Source: Halomonas sp. SpR1
Lineage (GTDB): Bacteria > Pseudomonadota > Gammaproteobacteria > Pseudomonadales > Halomonadaceae
Direction of reading: 5' to 3'
DNA: 64,000 nt
Assembly: GCF_031010175.1 (NCBI RefSeq)
Contig: NZ_JAUAMB010000020.1
Coordinates: forward strand, 21,347 to 85,346
The notes under the pieces: generated by a model
Databases searched by the model: none
What the model was told of the DNA's origin: nothing
What the model saw: only the letters and a program-made list of their open reading frames with translations
Made by a program: the position numbers and the translations under genes
Shown: positions 28,648 to 37,786 of the stretch, piece after piece
Layout: each line of letters begins with the position of its first letter
Numbering within the stretch: position 1 is the stretch's first letter

Positions 28648-31236
28648 ATGTCCGATCCAAGTCAAACCTTAATCTTGCAGTCACCTGTGGAGGGGGTTGT
28701 GGTTCCCCTAAGCGAGGTGCCCGACCCGGTCTTCGCCGGTCTGTCTCTGGGTGAAGGTATCGCCATTGATCCCCTCGGCGAGTGTCTTCATGCCCCCTGC
28801 GATGGTGAGATAGTGCAGTGCGCCCGCACCCGCCATGCTCTGACCCTGAGAACAGACGCCGGGGTGGAGCTATTGCTCCACCTGGGGCTGGATACCGTCG
28901 AGCTAGAGGGTCAAGGCATCGAGCTGATGGTGTCAGTGGGTGACAGGGTGCGCGCTGGTGATCCGCTGTGTCGCTTTGATGCCGATAGGTTAGCACAAGC
29001 GGCCTCTGCGCTGATTACGCCCCTTGTAGTTACGGAGGCCGCGGGCTGGCATCTGCTGCCGTCACACCATGACAAAGGCGCGCGGATTGCGCTTGGTGAG
29101 AACCTGCTGGTACTCGCTCTCAGCACAGCGAAGCCGGTTGAGGCACCGACACAAGGCCCTCTGGTTGAACGACACTTGACGCTAGCCCTTGCAGCAGGGC
29201 TACACGCCCGCCCTGCGGCGCGGCTAAGAGCCATCGCCCGGGAGTATGGTGTTAGTTTGGAAGTACACCATGAGGGAGCAACCGAACGTTCTAGCGCTAG
29301 CGCCGAAAGCTTAAGTGCGTTGATGAACCTGGGCTTGGTGGCGGGAAGCGCTTTACGTCTGAGTGCCCAAGGCGCTCGAGGCGAGTCAGCTCTGGACGCC
29401 GCTGAGACGCTGTTGACAACCCCCGAAGCAGACGAGCAAATCGCAGCCGAATCCAAGTCGGCGCTGACCAATGCCCTGGGAGTGGGGGAGTTGGCTGGTC
29501 TAGTGGCCAGCCAGGGGCTAGCGATTGGCCCGCTGGCTATCTATTGTCCGCCACTGCCTGGGGTGCCATACGACGGCGAAGGGGAGAGCGTAGAAGCTCC
29601 GCGCCTTAAACATGCATTAAGCCGTGTCGCTAAAGATTTAACGAAAGCCGAAGCTCAGGCGGCGAGCCAAGATCAAGGCGCTGAGGCGGAAATCTTTGCT
29701 GCCCATAGCGCCTGGCTGGAGGATCCGGCCCTAGTGTCAGCGGCAGAGGTATATATTGGTGATGGTCGCAGCGCCGGTCAAGCCTGGCGGGAGGCACTAG
29801 ACGCTGAAGCAGAGCGGCTTGCCGCTACTGGTAACGACTTGCTGGCTGCCCGGGTCGCTGACCTGCGCGACTTGCAGCGACGGGTGATGGCGTCGCTGAG
29901 TGACGACCATCATGCGGCAGCTCCTGATCTGCCCGAAGGCGCCATTTTGGTGGCCGAGGACTTGACCCCTTCTGAGCTGGTGGCTGTTGCCGACCAGCGC
30001 CCCGCGGGGCTGTGTCTTGCAGGAGGTGGCACCACTTCTCATGTGGCGATACTGGCTCGGGCGCGGGGCATCCCCTGTCTAGTCGCCATGGGGCAAGCGC
30101 TATTGGAGTCAGCTAGCGATGCTTCAGATGAAAGCGTCATTCTGGATGCTGAGACCGGTTATCTGGCGTTGAAACCAAGTTCTACCCAACTGGCTGAGGT
30201 GGCGGAGCGGATTGAGGATCGCCGGTATGAAGCCGAGCAGGCGCGGGCTAAAGCGCATGAGCCAGTGGTCACGCTGGACGGGCGTAAGGTTGAGGTGTGC
30301 GCCAATATTGGCGGTGCCGAAGAGGCGCGTCTAGCAGCATCGAACGGTGCCGATGGCGTGGGCTTGCTGCGTAGTGAATTTCTATTTCTGGCGCGCGATA
30401 GCGCTCCCGACGAGGCGACACAGCGTGCAGAGTACCAGGCGGTTCTTGATGCCCTTGGCGGCAGGACGGTCGTTATCCGCACGCTGGATATTGGCGCCGA
30501 CAAGCAGCTTCCCTATCTGCGCTTGCCTAACGTACCCAATCCCGCCTTAGGAGTGCGCGGTATTCGCCTATGGCAGAGCCAGCCCGAGCTGCTGGAGACC
30601 CAACTGAGGGCTTTGCTCGCCATCACGCCGCTCTCAACGCTGCATATCATGCTACCCATGGTCAGCGAAGCCGCTGAGCTAAGCGAGGTACGTCGGCGCC
30701 TGGAGTCGCTGGCCACTGAGCTGGGCCTCAACGAACGGCCACGTCTTGGCGCCATGATCGAAGTACCCAGTGCTGCGCTCTGCGCTGCCAGCCTCGCTGC
30801 CGAGGCAGATTTTCTATCTATCGGGACTAATGACCTGACCCAGTACACGCTGGCCATGGATCGAGAAGATCCGTTTCTGGCCGCCCGTGCCGATGTGCTT
30901 CACCCGGCAGTACTGCGGCTGATTGAGGCTACTGTTTCTGGAGCAGCAGGGCGTTGCCCGGTAGGCGTATGTGGGAGTGCCGCCAGTGATGACCTAGCCG
31001 CTCCTCTGTTGGTAGCTCTGGGCGTTGATGAACTCTCTGTAGAGTCTGCACGCATACCAGCAGTGAAAGCGGCTTTGCGTCGCCTGGACGCCGCCGACCT
31101 GGCGGCTGAACTCCCCGACCTGCTGGCCCTCCCTGATGCCGCCGCCGTGCGTCGGCGCCTCGCTGAGCTGGTCGCCCGGGATGATAAAAATCAGCCAATA
31201 ACAACGTCGACAACAACTCCCCTAGTGAGGTGCTGA
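28648..31236 (+). CDS. nagF: Fused PTS protein EIIA-HPr-EI for N-acetylglucosamine
   Basis: Cytoplasmic multiphosphoryl transfer protein that takes phosphate from PEP to the membrane EIIBC (NagE). 862 aa. Glc-type EIIA domain at residues about 1-150 (LLLHLGLDTVEL, His about 77), HPr at about 170-260 (AAGLHARPAARL, His about 186), then enzyme I: phosphohistidine in GGGTTSHVAILARARG (about 464), PEP site RSEFLFLARD with TLDIGADKQLPYL, and the catalytic Cys in GVCGSAASDD (about 774). ATG with GCGGGAG upstream; nagE starts 1 nt after its stop. Confidence 0.94.
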   Translation: MSDPSQTLILQSPVEGVVVPLSEVPDPVFAGLSLGEGIAIDPLGECLHAPCDGEIVQCARTRHALTLRTDAGVELLLHLGLDTVELEGQGIELMVSVGDRVRAGDPLCRFDADRLAQAASALITPLVVTEAAGWHLLPSHHDKGARIALGENLLVLALSTAKPVEAPTQGPLVERHLTLALAAGLHARPAARLRAIAREYGVSLEVHHEGATERSSASAESLSALMNLGLVAGSALRLSAQGARGESALDAAETLLTTPEADEQIAAESKSALTNALGVGELAGLVASQGLAIGPLAIYCPPLPGVPYDGEGESVEAPRLKHALSRVAKDLTKAEAQAASQDQGAEAEIFAAHSAWLEDPALVSAAEVYIGDGRSAGQAWREALDAEAERLAATGNDLLAARVADLRDLQRRVMASLSDDHHAAAPDLPEGAILVAEDLTPSELVAVADQRPAGLCLAGGGTTSHVAILARARGIPCLVAMGQALLESASDASDESVILDAETGYLALKPSSTQLAEVAERIEDRRYEAEQARAKAHEPVVTLDGRKVEVCANIGGAEEARLAASNGADGVGLLRSEFLFLARDSAPDEATQRAEYQAVLDALGGRTVVIRTLDIGADKQLPYLRLPNVPNPALGVRGIRLWQSQPELLETQLRALLAITPLSTLHIMLPMVSEAAELSEVRRRLESLATELGLNERPRLGAMIEVPSAALCAASLAAEADFLSIGTNDLTQYTLAMDREDPFLAARADVLHPAVLRLIEATVSGAAGRCPVGVCGSAASDDLAAPLLVALGVDELSVESARIPAVKAALRRLDAADLAAELPDLLALPDAAAVRRRLAELVARDDKNQPITTSTTTPLVRC

Positions 31237-31237
31237 T

Positions 31238-32953
31238 ATGGCTATTATGACCTTTGGGGCCCGCCTGATGGGTGGGCTACAGCAACTGGGCCGTTCCCTG
31301 ATGCTGCCCATTGCGGTGCTACCCATCGCTGGCCTGCTGCTACGTTTGGGCCAGCCTGATCTGCTGGATATTGCTTTTATCGCCAGCGCGGGCGAAGCGA
31401 TATTCGCCAACTTGGCGCTGATTTTTGCCATCGGCTTGGCGGTAGGCTTCGCCAATGACAGTAACGGTGCTGCCGGCCTGGCCGGTGTGATTGGCTACCT
31501 GGTGCTTGATGCGGTGCTGAACTCGCTGAATCCAGAGATTGATATGGGCGTGCTGGCGGGCATCATCATCGGCAGTATAGCGGGTTTGCTTTATAACCGT
31601 TTTCACACCATTCAATTGCCAGACTACTTGGCTTTTTTCGGCGGGCGGCGCTTTGTGCCTATTGTCACAGGTCTTACCGCTGTGGTTCTCGGTGTCGCCT
31701 TTGGGATCACCTGGCCGCCCATTCAGCATGGCATTGACTTATTAGGCCAGTGGCTGATCGATGCCGGCGAGCTAGGGCTATTCGTCTATGGAATGCTCAA
31801 CCGGCTATTAATAGTCACCGGCCTGCACCATGTGCTCAACAGCTTAGTATGGTTTGTTTTTGGCAGCTTTGAGACGGCGTCTGGGGCGGTAGTAAGCGGG
31901 GATCTTAATCGCTTCTTCGCGGGTGATCCTACCGCAGGCCGCTTTATGGCAGGCTTTTTCCCGGTGATGATGTTCGGTCTGCCAGCTGCAGCGCTGGCCA
32001 TGTACCATGCCGCGCCGAAGGGCCGGCGTGTCCAGGTGGGCGGTCTGCTGCTGTCGCTGGCGTTGACCGCCTTCCTTACCGGTGTTACCGAGCCTATCGA
32101 ATTCACCTTTATGTTCCTGGCGCCGCTTCTTTATGGCTTGCATGCTTTATTAACCGGTATCTCAGTAGCCTTGCTTCACTGGCTCGACGTTAAGCTGGGC
32201 TTTACTTTCTCTGCAGGGGCCTTCGACTTCGCGCTCTCGTACGGGCTTTCTACCAATGGTTGGCTGATGCTGCCGGTAGGGTTGGCCTATTTCGTTATTT
32301 ACTACACGATTTTCCGCTGGGCGATTGTACGTTTCGACCTACCTACGCCGGGCCGTGACCCCGAGATAATCGCGCCCGTTGTGACGGAAAACGCTCCTAG
32401 TGACCGTGGCCCAGCCTTTGTTGCGGCCCTGGGCGGGGCAACCAACCTAAAAAGCGTTGGTGCATGTACCACTCGGCTGCGTTTGGTGTTAGAGAATCCT
32501 GACGCTATCGACGAAGCTTCCCTTAAGGCACTGGGCTCGCGGGGGCTGCTGCGTCTTCAAGGTGGTGGTGTTCAGGTCATCGTAGGGCCGATTGCAGACG
32601 GCGTAGCTGATGAAATACGCGCCGTACTAGACGCTGCCGGGGAAGCACCTGAGCGGCAGGCCGTCCAAGGAAATTCTAATGCCGAAGCAACTTCAGCAAC
32701 CGATGTAGCGCCTATTGACTCTCAGGATAGACTGGCTTGGCAGCAGGCTTTGGGGGGCGAACGGAATGTGCGCAGCGCGACGGCAGTTGCCTCCACTCGT
32801 CTGCGCTTGGAGCTGGCCGATGCCGCTGCGCTAGACGAGGCGGCCCTGACTAATCTGGGCGCTCACGGCGTGCAGCGTTTGGAGCGTGGGGTAATCCATG
32901 TGCTAATCGGTGAACGGGCAAACTCGGTGGCCTTGGGGCTATCATTGCCCTAA
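31238..32953 (+). CDS. nagE: N-acetylglucosamine-specific PTS EIIBC with an extra degenerate IIB
   Basis: Membrane permease that imports and phosphorylates GlcNAc. 571 aa. The EIIC part (about 1-365) has around ten helices with GLHHVLNSLVWF and the sugar-site motif GVTEPIEFTFMFLAP. EIIB follows at about 390-465 with the phospho-cysteine in VGACTTRLRLVL (about 410). A second IIB-like repeat at about 498-571 (LGGERNVRSATAVASTRLRL) lacks the Cys, having Val-Ala there. No IIA domain is attached, consistent with IIA being in NagF. Confidence 0.93.
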   Translation: MAIMTFGARLMGGLQQLGRSLMLPIAVLPIAGLLLRLGQPDLLDIAFIASAGEAIFANLALIFAIGLAVGFANDSNGAAGLAGVIGYLVLDAVLNSLNPEIDMGVLAGIIIGSIAGLLYNRFHTIQLPDYLAFFGGRRFVPIVTGLTAVVLGVAFGITWPPIQHGIDLLGQWLIDAGELGLFVYGMLNRLLIVTGLHHVLNSLVWFVFGSFETASGAVVSGDLNRFFAGDPTAGRFMAGFFPVMMFGLPAAALAMYHAAPKGRRVQVGGLLLSLALTAFLTGVTEPIEFTFMFLAPLLYGLHALLTGISVALLHWLDVKLGFTFSAGAFDFALSYGLSTNGWLMLPVGLAYFVIYYTIFRWAIVRFDLPTPGRDPEIIAPVVTENAPSDRGPAFVAALGGATNLKSVGACTTRLRLVLENPDAIDEASLKALGSRGLLRLQGGGVQVIVGPIADGVADEIRAVLDAAGEAPERQAVQGNSNAEATSATDVAPIDSQDRLAWQQALGGERNVRSATAVASTRLRLELADAAALDEAALTNLGAHGVQRLERGVIHVLIGERANSVALGLSLP

Positions 32954-33084
32954 TTTAGCGATCAGGCCGCCCCAGAGGAGTAAGGGCGGCCATTTCCATT
33001 CGGTCTGGTTGTTTAATCTCGATCTGTCTAGGAGCGTCAGGGATGAATCGGTTAAGCTAAAGTTACATACTTATGGAGCGCGCT

Positions 33085-33882
33085 ATGACACCTCGGCTGA
33101 TTGTTTCTGACCTGGATGGCACCCTATTAGGAAGCGACCACTCCCTACACGAAAGCACTGTAGAGGTGCTAAGGGCATTGGTGGAGCAGGGGCATCATGT
33201 CGCGCTCGCCTCGGGTCGCCACTACCACGATATGAAGGTGTTTCGCGATCAGTTAAATATTCCCGCGCATCTTATCAGCACCAACGGTGCCTATGTTCAT
33301 GATCCTGAAGATGCATTGCTGGCGGCTAATCACCTCGCGCCCGAGCATGCCAAGACGCTGATCGGTCTGCCGCGTCCGCCCCAGGTACGGTTGAATCTCT
33401 ACCGCGAGAGCGGCTGGCATATTGATGCAGAGGCTCCACACCTTTTATCGCTCCACGCCACTACCGGCTTTGGCTATCAAGTCGTGCCGCCTGAGCAGAT
33501 GGATACTAACGGCGTGGGCAAAGTGCTTTATCTGGGCGATCCAAAGGCGCTAAAAAAGCTGGAAGGAGAGGCCCATGACGCCCACGGCGACGCGCTGCAT
33601 ATTACCTACTCCACGATTGATTCACTGGAAATTATGGCGGGCGGGGTCAATAAAGGCGTGGCGCTGTCATCACTGTTGGAACGGTTGGGCTTAACGCCCG
33701 CAGAGTGTTTAGCATTTGGTGACAATCTTAACGATACCGAAATGCTCGATTTAGCAGGAGAGGCCCAGGTAATGGCCAACGCCCACCCTGACCTGTTTGA
33801 CCGTGTCACCGGCGCTGAACGCATTGGCCATCACGGCGAAGCCGCCGTTGCGCAGTGGCTGAAACAGCGGTTTGGGTTGTAG
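33085..33882 (+). CDS. Cof-type HAD phosphatase
   Basis: HAD-superfamily phosphatase of the Cof/YbiV sugar-phosphatase type; the substrate is not predictable. ATG 33085 is preferred to ATG 33073 because GGAG at 33075-33078 serves it; 265 aa. Motif I IVSDLDGTLLG with nucleophile Asp, motif II LASGRH, the inserted C2 cap in the middle, and motifs III/IV GVNKGVALSSLL and FGDNLNDTEMLDLAG. It stands alone, about 130 nt after nagE, and may or may not share its transcript. Confidence 0.9.
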   Translation: MTPRLIVSDLDGTLLGSDHSLHESTVEVLRALVEQGHHVALASGRHYHDMKVFRDQLNIPAHLISTNGAYVHDPEDALLAANHLAPEHAKTLIGLPRPPQVRLNLYRESGWHIDAEAPHLLSLHATTGFGYQVVPPEQMDTNGVGKVLYLGDPKALKKLEGEAHDAHGDALHITYSTIDSLEIMAGGVNKGVALSSLLERLGLTPAECLAFGDNLNDTEMLDLAGEAQVMANAHPDLFDRVTGAERIGHHGEAAVAQWLKQRFGL

Positions 33883-33905
33883 AGACTCGTATTCTTTAGG
33901 TCTCT

Positions 33906-34211
33906 TTGCTTAATCACTTGCAGCGGCTTGGGGCTGAGGTCAATCTGAGCCAGCTCAACAGTTTGGTGGAGGACAAAGATATGTTGGCAGAGAACTTAGA
34001 GAACTTGGTAAAAAAAGAGCGTTTGGAAGGTCGTCAAGAAGGCCGACAAAAAGAAGCCCAGCGTATCCTGCGCAAGCAACTCGGCCTCAAATTTGGCGAG
34101 CTGCCTGTTTGGGAGGAACAGCGCTTAGGGCAGGCAACGCCTGAGCAGTTGGAGGAGTGGTCGGCTGCTATCTTGACCGCCAACTCCCTTGATGAGCTGT
34201 TCAAAGACTAA
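33906..34211 (+). pseudogene. C-terminal remnant of an Rpn-type/DUF4351 transposase-like nuclease
   Basis: 101-aa frame starting TTG. The sequence ENLVKKERLEGRQEGRQKEAQRILRKQL, then LGLKFGELPVWEEQRLGQATPEQLEEW-type tail, matches the C-terminal end of Rpn family recombination-promoting nucleases (PD-(D/E)XK with a DUF4351-type tail). The catalytic N-terminal two-thirds is missing and there is no good ribosome-binding site, so I read it as a leftover of a mobile-type gene. It marks the left border of the accessory island. Homology is from memory of the family. Confidence 0.6.
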
Positions 34212-34220
34212 TGTTACGCT

Positions 34221-35150
34221 TTACTTATTCGCTGGCGGTTTCAACCAATCAAACAATTTCGTTAAAAAACCGCGCTCGGAAGGTTTTTCATCGTTCTTGC
34301 CAATAAAAGCTTCTAACAGGCTTAAGTTAAGCCGTTGAGGTAAGTCTTTGGCATCGGCCATGAGCGCTTCGCGTGAAGTGTCTTCTTCAGCGCTGGAAGT
34401 GTCTCGGGGGATATTGAGCGTTACCTCATCCGCCGTATGCATGATGTATTTGTTTTCGTTATAAGCAAAGGTGGAGAACTTCGGGTCGAGCGGGGTGGTA
34501 TTGTTGCCATTGGTTGAAAATCTAGAAACCATCTGCTCAAGAAACTCAAAATTGCTGCTGCGACCAATACTGTGACCAGGGTCTAGGATATAACTCAGGA
34601 AACCTTTGTCTATCCGCGTGGAGCTAATAGCATCGCTATTCTGAATACGTTCAGCCGTAGTAGCGTCTGCATCGGTAAAGCTGACCGTGGTTAAACGTCC
34701 CTCACTATCGTATTGATGACCGTCATTAAAATTCCCCATCATACTGCCATTATCATGCTGTCGATATGAACCAAGATCCCCTGCTAGCATGCTGACGTAC
34801 CTTAAATCTGCCCCTTGTTCCTGCGCTAACTCATACATATCTGCTAGCAGATTTCGATCCTCATGGGTCAAAAAGTGTTGAGGTGAAACCCCCAGATAAT
34901 CCCCATTAGTGCGAACGCTTGGCAACACTGGCGGCTCTTTGGCACCAGAGCCAAACAGTTTAGCAATCATAAGAGCACGACCACTTATTGACACCGTGCT
35001 ACTTGCTTGATCTTGCTTATCGTTAATGACGTTAGTGTTTTTATTTTCAGTGAAGCTGGCATTTTTGCCAGCTTCATATGTTTTAGGCGTTATTGTGGAA
35101 TTGGTGAGATACCTACTCCCTACACTATTTCCTGAGCTATGGATTTCCAT
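34221..35150 (-). CDS. Unrecognised 309-aa protein with Ser/Thr/Asn-rich N-terminus
   Basis: No known domain recognised. Residues 1-50 are polar and probably disordered (rich in S, T, N, K, no signal peptide), followed by SSTVSISGRALMIAKLFG, which resembles the VxLSxxA segment after the Ser/Thr-rich N-terminus of FlgM. The middle contains LTHEDRNLLADMYELAQEQGADLRYV and GRLTTVSFTDADATTAERI. The C-terminus is basic (LTKLFDWLKPP). Good GGAGAGGA ribosome-binding site before ATG 35150. It follows the secreted-protein gene by 11 nt on the same strand, probably one transcript from the FliA-like promoter at 35730-35755. Possible flagellum-linked protein (inference). Confidence 0.7.
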   Translation of the reverse strand: MEIHSSGNSVGSRYLTNSTITPKTYEAGKNASFTENKNTNVINDKQDQASSTVSISGRALMIAKLFGSGAKEPPVLPSVRTNGDYLGVSPQHFLTHEDRNLLADMYELAQEQGADLRYVSMLAGDLGSYRQHDNGSMMGNFNDGHQYDSEGRLTTVSFTDADATTAERIQNSDAISSTRIDKGFLSYILDPGHSIGRSSNFEFLEQMVSRFSTNGNNTTPLDPKFSTFAYNENKYIMHTADEVTLNIPRDTSSAEEDTSREALMADAKDLPQRLNLSLLEAFIGKNDEKPSERGFLTKLFDWLKPPANK

Positions 35151-35161
35151 GTCCTCTCCAA

Positions 35162-35647
35162 TCAGTAACTAAAATGAAAAACGACCCTATCCTTTCCAGC
35201 AGGTGCTACGTGCCTAGGGAGAACTCCTGTGGCACTTTTTGCTCTATATACAAGTTGAACTTCAGTTCCTTCATTAAACCGCTGGCCACTGAAGTGCGTC
35301 GTGCTACCCGAAGAGTTAGGGGATACCTGTATGCAGCCTACGTGGTTTCTAGAATAAGGCCGGAAATAGCAGAGCTCGACACTCTGCTCAATTGCTTCAG
35401 GATACCAAGTAGTTTGCCACTCTATGGTTGTAACTCTTTTACTCGACAATCCCGAATCTTTTGGAAAGTCGTGTCTCGCTGGACGAAGGTGTGATCGAGT
35501 TACTCCTCCAATACCTTCACCACCAAGCACTAGCATCCGGCCTGGGGTGCTTTCAGTTGTAATGGAAGCATCAGTAGCGTGAGCATTGACTGAGATACTT
35601 GCCCCTACAAATGCTAACCCTAATAATGCCGATTTAAAAATTTTCAC
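35162..35647 (-). CDS. Unrecognised Sec-exported 161-aa protein
   Basis: A clear signal peptide (MKIFKSALLGLAFVGASISV, cleavage probably after NAHA, about residue 24) leads to a mature protein of about 137 aa with two cysteines and many beta-prone stretches (VTTIEWQTTWYP, VELCYFRPYSRNHVGCIQV, GTEVQLVYRAKS), ending VVFHFSY. Function unknown. It is first in a two-gene unit with the 309-aa protein and is preceded by a FliA-like promoter. The C-terminal pattern is loosely similar to the fragment at 37787-38077 (ending TATFRVY). Confidence 0.7.
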   Translation of the reverse strand: MKIFKSALLGLAFVGASISVNAHATDASITTESTPGRMLVLGGEGIGGVTRSHLRPARHDFPKDSGLSSKRVTTIEWQTTWYPEAIEQSVELCYFRPYSRNHVGCIQVSPNSSGSTTHFSGQRFNEGTEVQLVYRAKSATGVLPRHVAPAGKDRVVFHFSY

Positions 35648-35729
35648 ACCGTTCCCCTAATAAAAATTGGTAGGTTTTCAATTGTGTCTGATGCTAGTGT
35701 ATTAAGGTAAGTTAATTATCTTATGTAAT

Positions 35730-35755
35730 GTATCGGCATCCTGGTAAAAACATTA
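35730..35755 (-). promoter_or_regulatory. FliA-like (sigma-28) promoter
   Basis: On the minus strand TAATG (35755-35751), 13 nt, GCCGATAC (35737-35730). The -10 matches 7 of 8 consensus bases; the spacer is 1 nt shorter than in E. coli, within the range seen in Pseudomonas-type sites. It is about 83 nt upstream of the secreted-protein gene. Confidence 0.6.
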
Positions 35756-35871
35756 GCAATAAGTTGTGTTGTTTTGTTTCTTTTAATGGAGTTGTGTTGT
35801 GAAAATGTAGCTTTCACTAATTACAATAAAGCTAACGAGCCTCCGCCAAGCATAAATTGCTGGGGGTTCTT

Positions 35872-36727
35872 GGGTCTGTTGACGTTTCACATGGGCAGTC
35901 ATAAAAAGCCACAGGCCAATGCCATCATGCTTTCGTAGTTTCGCTTGAGCTTGTCGTAGCGCGTCGCTATGGCGCGATACGGCTTCTATCGAGCAAAGGC
36001 ATTCTCAACAAGATGACGATAGCGATATAACGCTCTGTCTAAATTGCTATTGCCTGCTTTTGAGTTGCGCCTGCGTGGAATGACCGACTCCATACCCTTG
36101 GTTTCGATCTGCTCACGAATACGCTCACTGTCATACCCCTTGCCAGCTACTAATGCCCCACCTGCTGGCAACTCATCAATCAGCGCCTGTGCCTCGGTGC
36201 TGTCATGCACCTCACCTCCGGTGATCCTGAAGGCAATCGGCAGCCCATAAGCGTCAACGGCTAGGTGATTTTGCTTGTGTTGCCTGCACGGCTTTTACCA
36301 ATGGCTTGTGCTTCCTCTGTGGCAGCCCCGGTGCTGTCTTGATGGGCCTTGATATAGGAGCCATCAATAAAGAGCCATTCCGTATCAGGATCTTCCACTA
36401 ACTGATTAAAAACAGTCATCAGTTTGCCTGCAGCCGACCAAGCATTGAAGCGCTTATAGACCGTATTCCAGTGCCCGAAATCGTCAGGTAAAACCCTCCA
36501 TTGGCAAACGGTATGCACTCGATAAAGGATGCCTTCCACCGTACTTCGCAGGTCAGGCTTGTCATAGATACTTTGTTGAAGCAGGATAGGTTTCAGCTTC
36601 GACCAGTGTTCATCCGTGAGCATTAGTCGTGGTATAGCAGGCTCGCAGTCTGTTGGCGTGAGAACCTCTATTCTGCGAGCTTGCCCCTATCCTGCCAAAT
36701 CTTCTTTGCCCAAACGTCAACAGACCC
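35872..36727 (-). mobile_element. IS5-family (IS427-type) insertion sequence, 856 bp
   Basis: Bounded by perfect 16-bp terminal inverted repeats: GGGTCTGTTGACGTTT at 35872-35887 and its inverse complement at 36712-36727. It carries one transposase in two frames (-1 shift expected) with an additional internal stop. No clear target duplication is visible: the left flank ends TTCTT and the right flank begins TAACT. The right end forms the last base of the stop codon of the 330-aa gene at 36727-37719. Confidence 0.9.
35899..36623 (-). pseudogene. IS5-type DDE transposase, two frames plus a nonsense mutation
   Basis: Frame A (36623-36261) begins MLTDEHWSKLKPILLQQ and includes LFIDGSYIKAHQD with the first catalytic Asp. 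It ends SKIT at a stop just after an AAAA slip site, where a -1 shift would continue as HLAVDAYGLPIAFRITGGEV with the second Asp; this is the normal expression mode of IS427-type elements. Frame B contains GYDSERIREQI and the Glu region RYRHLVENAFAR, then meets TAG at 35988-35986. In-frame sequence after it (KPYRAIATRYDKLKRNYES to TGA at 35899) is still recognisable, so a nonsense mutation truncates the last 29 residues. Probably inactive. Confidence 0.85.
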
Positions 36728-37719
36728 TAACTTTCTTCCGAGTCTTTTTGCTCAAGGCTACGCAGCGCCATCTTTAGCAGGCTCATGCCTTCTTCTTCGT
36801 TTTCAAGCACTGATCTGATGTCGATGCTGCGCAACACACCCCCGTTCTCATCGCCCTCTACGACGAAAAAACTTTCCAGCGATGCTTTTACTCCATTCGT
36901 ATAGGCGGGTAATTCAGCAAGGTTCCCATTATCTGCTTGAGCTAGCTTGTTTTCTTCGGGAACTGCCGACACACCGCGCCAAGCTCTCTCTGCCTCCGTC
37001 ATACCAGAAATCAATTTGGCATCTACTCGCCTGGCCATGTGATCAATGGCGGCGCCAGCGTAGTTATCTTCCGCTGCATAGGCGTTGTCACGCAATTCAA
37101 ACGCCTGGTTTCTGAAGTCAGTATCGTTTTCCGTCATCTGTAGAAATGCTAAATAGCGCTCTGCCGACGTAAAATCGCCAGAGTCATCAAAGGCGATTGT
37201 GGAGAGTGAGTGTCTGTCCAATTCGGCAAAAGGGTTTTCGGAAGGTGCTTGTGGGTACGGCTCGTCGCTATTATAAAATTTCGACATCAAGTGGTTGGCC
37301 GCCTGCTCGGCGATAGCAAGCCGGGTGGTGTCAACGCTGTTCGGGTGCTCCAACAGTATCTCCGCTATATTGCCCGCTTCCTGCTCGACCATTTCCTGAA
37401 GCTGCCCATGCATTTTTTCTAGAAAATCATCAAATTCGGCGGGAGAGGCGGTTGCTGTATTTTCCTTCAAGAGGATCTTTGACATCTCCATCGCCATGGA
37501 AGAGAGGTTGACCACGGCGCTTTTTTCTTCGCTCTTGGTCAGGGAATGGCTACTGCCTATTCTGGATGAGCCCTCTATCAGAGGAGAGTCGCCAGCCTGA
37601 AATCCATAATAATTTGGTGAATTGATATGGCTGGCGCTCATGGTGCCGCGCCCTAGCACTTTTTCGTTATAATGATTATTGGTGTTCAAAAGGCTAAAGG
37701 CATAAGAGTATGTTTTCAC
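36727..37719 (-). CDS. Unrecognised 330-aa protein sharing the NPF...DDSG core of the tandem paralogs
   Basis: Starts GTG 37719 with GGAG 7 nt upstream. The N-terminal 70 residues are Ser/Asn-rich without a signal peptide, then VVNLSSMAMEMSKILLKEN. An acidic helical region follows, then NPFAELDRHSLSTIAFDDSG with DFTSAERYLAF, which aligns with NPFSGLSQDQLALVIYDDSG plus MFTANERRAAW in the 261-aa proteins nearby. The C-terminus is acidic (ENEEEGMSLLKMAL, then EQKDSEES). The stop TAG uses its last base from the IS end, so the original stop may have differed. Function unknown; possibly co-transcribed with the upstream paralog. Confidence 0.7.
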   Translation of the reverse strand: MKTYSYAFSLLNTNNHYNEKVLGRGTMSASHINSPNYYGFQAGDSPLIEGSSRIGSSHSLTKSEEKSAVVNLSSMAMEMSKILLKENTATASPAEFDDFLEKMHGQLQEMVEQEAGNIAEILLEHPNSVDTTRLAIAEQAANHLMSKFYNSDEPYPQAPSENPFAELDRHSLSTIAFDDSGDFTSAERYLAFLQMTENDTDFRNQAFELRDNAYAAEDNYAGAAIDHMARRVDAKLISGMTEAERAWRGVSAVPEENKLAQADNGNLAELPAYTNGVKASLESFFVVEGDENGGVLRSIDIRSVLENEEEGMSLLKMALRSLEQKDSEES

Positions 37720-37751
37720 GACTTGTCTCCGCTTATAAATTGACGAATAGG

Positions 37752-37777
37752 GCCCTCGGCTTTACCGTGCCGAGGGC
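37752..37777 (-). other. Intercistronic hairpin
   Basis: GCCCTCGGC and GCCGAGGGC form a 9-bp GC-rich stem with an 8-nt loop, in the 67-nt gap between the fragment gene and the 330-aa gene. No U-tract, so it may be an attenuator or stabiliser rather than a terminator. Confidence 0.5.
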
Positions 37778-37786
37778 AGTCGGTGA

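Noticed and set aside
35174..35494. Plus-strand frame opposite the secreted-protein gene
   Set aside because: Antisense shadow of a gene with a clear signal peptide; no promoter or ribosome-binding site.
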